This document shows, piece by piece, positions 5,853 through 10,208 of a stretch of DNA of 10,208 nucleotides (position 1 is the first letter of the stretch; the number at the start of each line of letters is the position of its first letter). A model generated the notes under the pieces. That model was not told where the DNA came from. It saw only the letters and a list, made by a program, of their open reading frames with translations, and made no database searches. Position numbers and translations under genes: made by a program. This DNA comes from Nitrosomonadaceae bacterium (GTDB lineage: Bacteria; Pseudomonadota; Gammaproteobacteria; Burkholderiales; Usitatibacteraceae). The stretch is taken from assembly GCA_021300055.1 (NCBI GenBank), contig JAJTHU010000132.1:1-10208 (forward strand), written 5' to 3'.

Positions 5853-7057
5853 CACCCAATCGCCTTCGCCGCGCGCAACTCGGCAATCTGCGCATCACCA
5901 AACCCTAGCTCGCGCAGCAATGGCTCCGTGTCTGCCCCCATCGCGTTACCGGGCTTCACGGGCAACCGCGCGCCGTCGACCTTAATTGGGTTCGCCAAAC
6001 GGCGCAGCGCGGGGTTGGCAGGATGATTGAGCGTCTGGATCATGCCCACTTGCGCGACGTATGGATTATCGAGCCCTTGCGCCATGTTGTAGATCGGCGC
6101 GATCGGAATGATACCGCCAAGCTTTTGCATCCATTCATCCGGCGTGTGCTTCATAAACTCAGCATCCAGAATCGGCGTGAGCGCGTCACGATTCACGCGA
6201 CGCTGCGGAATGCTGTTGAAGCGCGGATCGTCAGCGAGCGCTGAAATGCCAAGCCCCTCACAAAGCGCGCGCCAGAACTTATCGATCATGCAAAGCACGA
6301 ACACATGTCCGTCTTTGGCTTTGTACATTTGCGCGGGAACAGTCGCAGGATGCGCACCGCGCGGCATGCGCTGCGTGACGTGACCATTGTTGAGGTACCA
6401 CGTCGCTGGATAAGAGAGCTGGTGCAGCGCCACATCAAACAGCGATACATCCACATCGCGTCCCTTACCGATTTTCAGCGCACCGACAACGCCTGCGAGC
6501 AACGCAATCGACATCGTCATGCCGGTCATGAAATCGACAACACTAAGGCCAAAGCGCGCGGGCGGACCATCGGGCTCACCGGTAAGCATGCAAAAGCCTG
6601 CCTCGGCTTGCATCAAGTAATCGTAGCCCGGCCAATCGGCTCGGTCGTTGTCGCGACCGTATGCGGATAAGTGCGCGCAAACGATTGAAGGCTTTACCTT
6701 GCTCAGCGTCTTGTAATCAAGCCCCAACTTGGCGGGTTGATCGCCGCGTAGGTTGTTGAGCACCGCATCAGCAGAGCCGACCAACTTCTCGAAAACCGCG
6801 CGGCCGCCCGGTGCCTTGAGGTCGAGCGTGAAGCTCTTCTTGTTGGCGTTGAAGGTTTGAAAAAACTCGGAGTCATTCTGACCAAGGAAGAACGGGCCAT
6901 TCGCGCGAGAAACATCACCACCCGCGTTGTGGTTTTCGATCTTAATGACTTCCGCGCCGAGATCCGCCAAATAGCTGGAACCATACGGCCCTGCGCCGTA
7001 TTGCTCGACGGCGATGATGCGGATGCCGGAGAGGGGGAGATCAGTTGCAGCGCTCAC
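5852..7057 (-). CDS. CaiB/BaiF family (family III) CoA-transferase, copy 2
   Basis: This 401-residue protein has the family opening LSGIRIIAVEQYGAGPYGSSYLADLGAEVIKIE, with NKKSFTLDLK (72-81) and YGRDNDRADWPGYDYLMQA (133-151). The likely catalytic Asp is D175 in LSVVDFMTG. It would transfer CoA between a thioester donor and a carboxylate in the cytoplasm. The start is GTG (7055-7057), with an AAGGA about 11 bases upstream, a rather long spacing; no better start exists. Its stop overlaps the start of the secreted-protein gene. It is separated from the acyl-CoA dehydrogenase by 124 bases carrying a palindromic repeat. Compared with copy 1 it has a different N-terminus and active-site context, so a different acid or donor, or a hetero-dimer with copy 1, is possible. 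The substrate is unknown. Confidence 0.9.
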   Translation of the reverse strand: MSAATDLPLSGIRIIAVEQYGAGPYGSSYLADLGAEVIKIENHNAGGDVSRANGPFFLGQNDSEFFQTFNANKKSFTLDLKAPGGRAVFEKLVGSADAVLNNLRGDQPAKLGLDYKTLSKVKPSIVCAHLSAYGRDNDRADWPGYDYLMQAEAGFCMLTGEPDGPPARFGLSVVDFMTGMTMSIALLAGVVGALKIGKGRDVDVSLFDVALHQLSYPATWYLNNGHVTQRMPRGAHPATVPAQMYKAKDGHVFVLCMIDKFWRALCEGLGISALADDPRFNSIPQRRVNRDALTPILDAEFMKHTPDEWMQKLGGIIPIAPIYNMAQGLDNPYVAQVGMIQTLNHPANPALRRLANPIKVDGARLPVKPGNAMGADTEPLLRELGFGDAQIAELRAAKAIG

Positions 7058-7086
7058 TATTTGGATCGTCCTTGATTCAAGAACCC

Positions 7087-7112
7087 GTCATTCCCGCGTA
7101 GGCGGGAATGAC
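7087..7112. repeat. dRS3-like palindromic repeat (ATTCCC-N8-GGGAAT)
   Basis: A perfect 11-bp inverted repeat, GTCATTCCCGC / GCGGGAATGAC, surrounds a GTAG loop. Its core matches the dRS3 consensus ATTCCC-N8-GGGAAT described in Neisseria and seen as dispersed intergenic copies in many betaproteobacteria. It lies between the acyl-CoA dehydrogenase and CoA-transferase genes, where it would form a stable hairpin in the operon mRNA. No T-run follows on the minus strand, so it is unlikely to be a simple terminator. Confidence 0.8.
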
Positions 7113-7181
7113 AGTGTTAGTGTGGTGCCTCAGCCTCGTGTTTCACGCGAGTTAACTTGCAACCAAGAAAACCGGCCGGCG

Positions 7182-8354
7182 CTACTGGGCATTCCGCGCC
7201 ACTAGTTGCTTCGCAATGATGATTCGCTGCATTTCGTTCGTTCCCTCGCCGATGCACATCAACATGGCATCCCGGTAGAAACGCTCGATTTCGTACTCCA
7301 CGGAATAGCTCGCGCCACCAAAAATGCGCATCGCTTCGCTCGCACAAAACACGCCAGCTTCCGACGCAAAGTACTTTGCCATGCCCGCTTCCATGTCGCA
7401 GCGCTCACCGCGGTCATAAGTTTTCGCGGCGTGGTCCACCAACAACTCTGCAGCTTGCACTTGCGAGGCCATTTCGCCGAGCTTCAATTGAATGGACTGA
7501 TGCTCGCAAATCGGCTTGCCAAAAGTTTTGCGCTCTTGGGCATACGCAAGCGCCAAGCGCAGCGCACCTTTGGCGATACCAGCACCACGCGCCGCAACAT
7601 TAATGCGGCCGAGTTCCAGCCCACCTGCCACTTGCTGGAAGCCGCGCCCCTCGACACCACCCAGCAAACAATCTGCTGGGACTTTGTAATCTTGAAACGC
7701 TAGCTCACAGCTATCGATCGAGCGATAGCCAAGTTTTTTCATCTTATTCGAGACGATAAAGCCCGGCCCCTTCTCTGCGATAAGTAGGCTCATGCCCTTA
7801 TGGCGCGGCTCAGCGGTCGGATCGGTCTTCACCAGCAACAAAATCGCGCCACCATTGCCGGAGTTGGTGATCCAAATCTTGTTGCCGTTGACCACATAGT
7901 GATCGCCGTTCTTCTTGGCCACCGTGCGAATCGCTTGCAAGTCTGTTCCTGCATCTGGCTCGGTCAGGCCGATGCCCCCGCGAAGTTCGCCCGTCGCCAT
8001 GCGCGGCAAGAACTTTTCTTTCTGCTCAGGCGTACCGAAGCGCTCAATCGCCGCGGCCATGATGAGGTGCGAATTGAAAATGCCCGTCGGCGCCATCCAC
8101 ACCGATGAAATCTTGATGACGATCTTTGAGTACGTGCTCGCCGGTAGGCCAAGGCCACCGTACTGCGTGCCGATGGTCGCGCCAAACAACCCGAGCTCTT
8201 TCATTTCCTCGACAAGCGAGGCCGGGTATTTATCTTCGTGATCGTACTCGCGCGCGATCGGCTTAACGGACTTCTCAACCCAGGCGTCGATGGCGTCGAG
8301 CAACGCGCGCTCGTCGTCCTGCGTGAAATGATTGGTTTCGGTCATTGTGTTCAT
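7182..8354 (-). CDS. Acyl-CoA dehydrogenase
   Basis: This 390-residue protein is the usual length for a soluble FAD-dependent acyl-CoA dehydrogenase, which desaturates an acyl-CoA at C2-C3 and passes electrons to ETF. It shows the N-terminal helical domain, GGIGLTEPDAGTDLQAIRT (FAD/substrate region), IWITNSG, the ERKTFGKPICEHQSIQ motif, and RIFGGASYSVEYEIERFYRD. CIGEGTNEMQR near the end carries the likely catalytic base E370 in the medium/short-chain position. The ATG at 8352-8354 has a GAGGGT ribosome-binding site five bases upstream. It is much shorter than methylsuccinyl-CoA dehydrogenase (about 550 residues), so that role is less likely by length; a branched or dicarboxyl-CoA substrate remains possible. 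It lies 122 bases after the MaoC gene in the same operon. Confidence 0.93.
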   Translation of the reverse strand: MNTMTETNHFTQDDERALLDAIDAWVEKSVKPIAREYDHEDKYPASLVEEMKELGLFGATIGTQYGGLGLPASTYSKIVIKISSVWMAPTGIFNSHLIMAAAIERFGTPEQKEKFLPRMATGELRGGIGLTEPDAGTDLQAIRTVAKKNGDHYVVNGNKIWITNSGNGGAILLLVKTDPTAEPRHKGMSLLIAEKGPGFIVSNKMKKLGYRSIDSCELAFQDYKVPADCLLGGVEGRGFQQVAGGLELGRINVAARGAGIAKGALRLALAYAQERKTFGKPICEHQSIQLKLGEMASQVQAAELLVDHAAKTYDRGERCDMEAGMAKYFASEAGVFCASEAMRIFGGASYSVEYEIERFYRDAMLMCIGEGTNEMQRIIIAKQLVARNAQ

Positions 8355-8376
8355 GCTGCACCCTCAATCTGAATCA

Positions 8377-8413
8377 CAAGCATTCATGCGGTAAGGCCAG
8401 GTCAGAATGCTTG
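8377..8413. promoter_or_regulatory. Inverted repeat in the leader of the acyl-CoA dehydrogenase gene
   Basis: A perfect 9-bp inverted repeat, CAAGCATTC (8377-8385) and GAATGCTTG (8405-8413), is separated by 19 bases and lies just upstream of the dehydrogenase ribosome-binding site. Centre-to-centre spacing of 28 bp is compatible with a dimeric regulator site or an mRNA stem-loop. No clear promoter boxes were found around it, so function is open. Confidence 0.4.
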
Positions 8414-8476
8414 AAAGTACCTGCCGCTTTTAGATTTGCCGCGCAATCTCGCCGCACAGCCGATTCATGTGGCTTG

Positions 8477-8995
8477 TCAGTAGTTAACTTTGTCTTCGAC
8501 TGAATGCCCCTTCTTGGCAATCAGCATCGTTCGGTTGAAAGTGCAAACCAGCTTCTTGTCTTGGTTGTATCCATCCGTGCGCACGCTGACAATCCCCGCG
8601 CCCGGGCGTGATTTCGATTCGCGCTTATCGAGCACTTCTGACTCTGCATAGAGCGTATCGCCAGCAAAGAGCGGATGCGTCATCTTGATGTCCGTCCAAC
8701 CGAGGTTGGCGATGGCCTTTTGCGAAACGTCGGTCACACTCATGCCGACCATCAACGCGACCGTCAGCGGTGAACACACAATGCACTTACCGAACTCAGA
8801 TGCCTTAGCGTACTCTGGATCAAAGTGCATCGGATGCGTGTTCATGGTGAGCAACGTAAACCAAACGTTATCCGTCTCGGTGATCGTGCGGCCCGGACGG
8901 TGCTCGTAAATGTCGCCGACATTGAAGTCTTCGAAGTAGCGGCCAAAGTGTTCGCGATAGCGATTCGGGCCGACCTGCTTTACGTTCTGTACCAT
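8477..8995 (-). CDS. MaoC-family (R)-type enoyl-CoA hydratase, mesaconyl-CoA-hydratase-like
   Basis: The 172-residue protein is a single hot-dog MaoC-type hydratase, expected to add water to an enoyl-CoA in the cytoplasm. The ATG at 8993-8995 is chosen because AGGA lies seven bases before it and family sequence (GRYFEDFNVGDIYEH) begins soon after. The frame stays open to 9340, but that part is the antisense-side shadow of the lyase gene. Key regions are GRTITETDNVWFTLLTMNTHPMHFD (35-59), NLGWTDIKMTHPLFAGDTLYAESEVL and RPGAGIVSVRTDGYNQ. In the usual D-x-N-P-[IL]-H catalytic motif, the Asp position is N52 and the Asn position H54, while H57 is kept. From memory this TMNTHP form recurs in the subfamily found beside CitE-like lyases, which act on mesaconyl-type CoA esters. 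Exact substrate inferred only. Confidence 0.88.
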   Translation of the reverse strand: MVQNVKQVGPNRYREHFGRYFEDFNVGDIYEHRPGRTITETDNVWFTLLTMNTHPMHFDPEYAKASEFGKCIVCSPLTVALMVGMSVTDVSQKAIANLGWTDIKMTHPLFAGDTLYAESEVLDKRESKSRPGAGIVSVRTDGYNQDKKLVCTFNRTMLIAKKGHSVEDKVNY

Positions 8996-8999
8996 TTTT

Positions 9000-9006
9000 C
9001 TTTCCT
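9000..9006 (-). promoter_or_regulatory. Ribosome-binding site fixing the MaoC start
   Basis: The minus strand reads AGGAAAG, with AGGA seven bases before the ATG at 8995. It supports the short MaoC form and rejects the 115-residue N-terminal extension in the same frame. Confidence 0.75.
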
Positions 9007-9035
9007 GGCTTCTTAGTAACGGTTTGACGTTGGGC

Positions 9036-9935
9036 TCAAGCGACGTTCGCCAGCGATGGCGAGGCATTTCGTGTGCCGAGCTTTGCCAATTCGACGATGC
9101 GTGTCGCCGCGAGCTCGATCGGGCGATCAACCAACTTGCCGTCGACCGCAATCGCACCCTCCGATGACGTGCCGGCGGCCGCAGCGATTGCGGCAATGAT
9201 TTTTTCGGATTGCGCAACCTCTGCAGCGGTTGGCAAGTAGGCGCACTGGATGGCATCGACCTGCGCCGGATGGATAGCGGACTTTCCCGTGAAACCCAAT
9301 TCGATGACATCCATGGTTTCGGATTCAACGACCGCCGCATCCTTGATTTCTAAGCTCGGTACGTCGATTGCGCCGACTTCTGCTTCGGCCGCCGCAGCGG
9401 CAATCATACCGCGTGCCCACGCCCAACCTGCGGCGCCGGGTTTCACGCGCGCGGCGACAGCGTAATCGAAACCGCCGAACATAAGCGCCTGCAGACAGTT
9501 CGCACCCTTGCCTGCTTTAGCGATTGAACGCGCCTCGAACACCGCACGCGGTGACTCCAACTGCGCGATTAGCGGCACGTGGTGCGCGCCGAGTATCGAG
9601 AGCGCAACCTGAATGTCGCCCGCATCTTCAACCTTCGGCAACATGATGAATGCGGGACGGAGCTGCGCCGCAACGACCGCGCGGAGGTCAGCCTTGCCAA
9701 GATCGGTCGAAATCGCGTTGATACGAAAGCCTAACTCCGAGTGCGCGGGCAACGAAACGGCGTTCCGTGCGGCAACAAAGGCGAAGGTCGCCTCACGCGC
9801 CGCCACTTTCTCTGAAAGCGGGACAGCATCCTCGAGGTCAATGCAAACCTGATCAGCGCCCGTCGCGAGCGCCTTTTCAAAGCGCTCCGGACGCGTGCCA
9901 GGCACAAACAGCAGACAGCGGCGCGGATTGTTCAT
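9036..9935 (-). CDS. CitE-like CoA-ester lyase (HpcH/HpaI aldolase/citrate lyase family)
   Basis: The 299-residue protein starts at ATG 9933-9935 (RRCLLFVPGTRPERFEKA), with GAAGG four bases upstream. That ATG shares its A with the TAA of the preceding gene. It is a stand-alone Mg2+-dependent TIM-barrel lyase that cleaves beta-hydroxyacyl-CoA-type esters such as malyl-, beta-methylmalyl-, citramalyl- or HMG-CoA into a shorter acyl-CoA and a carbonyl product. Visible features are VCIDLEDAV (30-38), R71 in FRIN for the substrate carboxylate, E127 in QLESPRAVFEA and D157 in GGFDYAVA as metal ligands, and GFTGKSAIHPAQV. The adjacent MaoC gene, 40 bases downstream, matches the hydratase-lyase pairing known from mesaconate, itaconate and mycobacterial leucine degradation. 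The substrate among these is undetermined. Confidence 0.9.
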   Translation of the reverse strand: MNNPRRCLLFVPGTRPERFEKALATGADQVCIDLEDAVPLSEKVAAREATFAFVAARNAVSLPAHSELGFRINAISTDLGKADLRAVVAAQLRPAFIMLPKVEDAGDIQVALSILGAHHVPLIAQLESPRAVFEARSIAKAGKGANCLQALMFGGFDYAVAARVKPGAAGWAWARGMIAAAAAEAEVGAIDVPSLEIKDAAVVESETMDVIELGFTGKSAIHPAQVDAIQCAYLPTAAEVAQSEKIIAAIAAAAGTSSEGAIAVDGKLVDRPIELAATRIVELAKLGTRNASPSLANVA

Positions 9936-10208
9936 TACGCCTTCACGCTCTTCGCAAAGTGCTCTGCAATCTGCGCGCGCTGAGCGAACCACACGCCGGG
10001 CTTCTGCGAGGCGTACTTCAAAAACTTTTCCAAATAACCGATACGGCCAGGGCGACCGATGATGCGCAGGTGCAAACCAAGTGACATCATCCTCGGACGC
10101 GCACCCTTGGCGCTGCCCTCTTTCGTCAGTTGATCAAGCGTGTCAACGGCGTACTCCAACCACTGCGATGGCATGTAGCCCGGCGCCAGCCACATCTTCA
10201 TGTCGTTG
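9935..10208 (-). CDS. Polysaccharide deacetylase / PuuE allantoinase-like protein, C-terminal fragment (5' end outside window)
   Basis: The frame is open to the window edge and ends with TAA at 9935-9937. The Met at 10201 is internal, since the frame continues upstream as Asn-Asp. About 90 residues are visible: MKMWLAPGYMPSQWLEYAVD, then RMMSLGLHLRIIGRPGRIGYLEKFL, then FAQRAQIAEHF. These match the end of NodB-fold polysaccharide deacetylase/PuuE-type proteins. The LGLHLRIIGRPGRI segment with its conserved His is characteristic, and these enzymes hydrolyse C-N bonds such as N-acetyl groups or the allantoin ring. The stop overlaps the CitE-like start by one base, so the genes are coupled. Whether it contributes to the same pathway or is merely upstream in the operon cannot be told here. 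Confidence 0.8.
   Translation of the reverse strand, partial: NDMKMWLAPGYMPSQWLEYAVDTLDQLTKEGSAKGARPRMMSLGLHLRIIGRPGRIGYLEKFLKYASQKPGVWFAQRAQIAEHFAKSVKA

Noticed and set aside
7087..7112. The palindrome as a rho-independent terminator or CRISPR repeat
   Set aside because: No T-run follows on the coding strand and only one copy is present in the window.
7182..8354. Methylsuccinyl-CoA dehydrogenase as a firm call
   Set aside because: The 390-residue length is far below that of characterised Mcd enzymes, so only the general acyl-CoA dehydrogenase family is supported.
8996..9340. N-terminal extension of the MaoC gene
   Set aside because: The extension is low-complexity Arg/Ser/Pro sequence overlapping the CitE-like gene; a good ribosome-binding site and family homology place the start at 8995.
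9936..9992. 19-residue N-terminal extension of the CitE-like lyase
   Set aside because: It overlaps the deacetylase gene, has no family similarity, and the ATG at 9935 has a ribosome-binding site and a stop/start overlap.

Overview
The window looks like a chromosomal stretch from a betaproteobacterium, probably in or near the Burkholderiales. The grounds are moderately high GC, a catabolic operon of family III CoA-transferases with MaoC, CitE-like and acyl-CoA dehydrogenase proteins, and an ATTCCC-N8-GGGAAT palindrome of the dRS3 type. This placement is inference. All annotated genes except the first are on the minus strand, so the main operon reads from high to low coordinates.

Right part (about 3574-10208): an acyl-CoA catabolic operon. 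In transcription order it holds the C-terminus of a polysaccharide deacetylase/PuuE-like protein, a CitE-like (HpcH/HpaI) CoA-ester lyase, a MaoC-type hydratase, an acyl-CoA dehydrogenase, a CaiB/BaiF CoA-transferase, a small secreted protein of unknown family, a second CaiB/BaiF CoA-transferase, and a secreted VOC (glyoxalase-fold) protein. Several neighbours share stop/start bases (TAATG, TGATG, ATGA), which suggests translational coupling. Together the enzymes could load CoA onto a carboxylic or dicarboxylic acid, desaturate it, hydrate it and cleave it, on the logic of methylsuccinate/mesaconate or itaconate degradation. The actual substrate cannot be read from sequence.

Middle part (2054-3510): a membrane-embedded AraC-type regulator with seven predicted TM helices and a C-terminal HTH, then a HicA-HicB toxin-antitoxin pair. 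The hicA promoter holds two near-identical palindromic octamers between its -35 and -10 boxes, a likely HicB operator, and the best hicA start is a nearly leaderless GTG.

Left part (1-1740): decayed material. A beta-class-like adenine DNA methyltransferase remnant is truncated at both ends. It abuts the hicB stop at one end and is joined, in a different frame, to the C-terminal half of an S41 peptidase at the other. Convergent to this, on the plus strand, is the C-terminus of an ABC-2 permease of the DUF3526 type that enters from outside the window. The block from about 993 to 2345 looks like a remnant defence island bounded by recombination or deletion junctions.

No tRNA, rRNA, CRISPR array or transposase was seen. 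No stretch longer than 300 bases lacks a gene or gene remnant. The clearest candidates for something undescribed are the secreted orphan protein locked between the two CoA-transferases and the compact hicAB operator/leaderless start.
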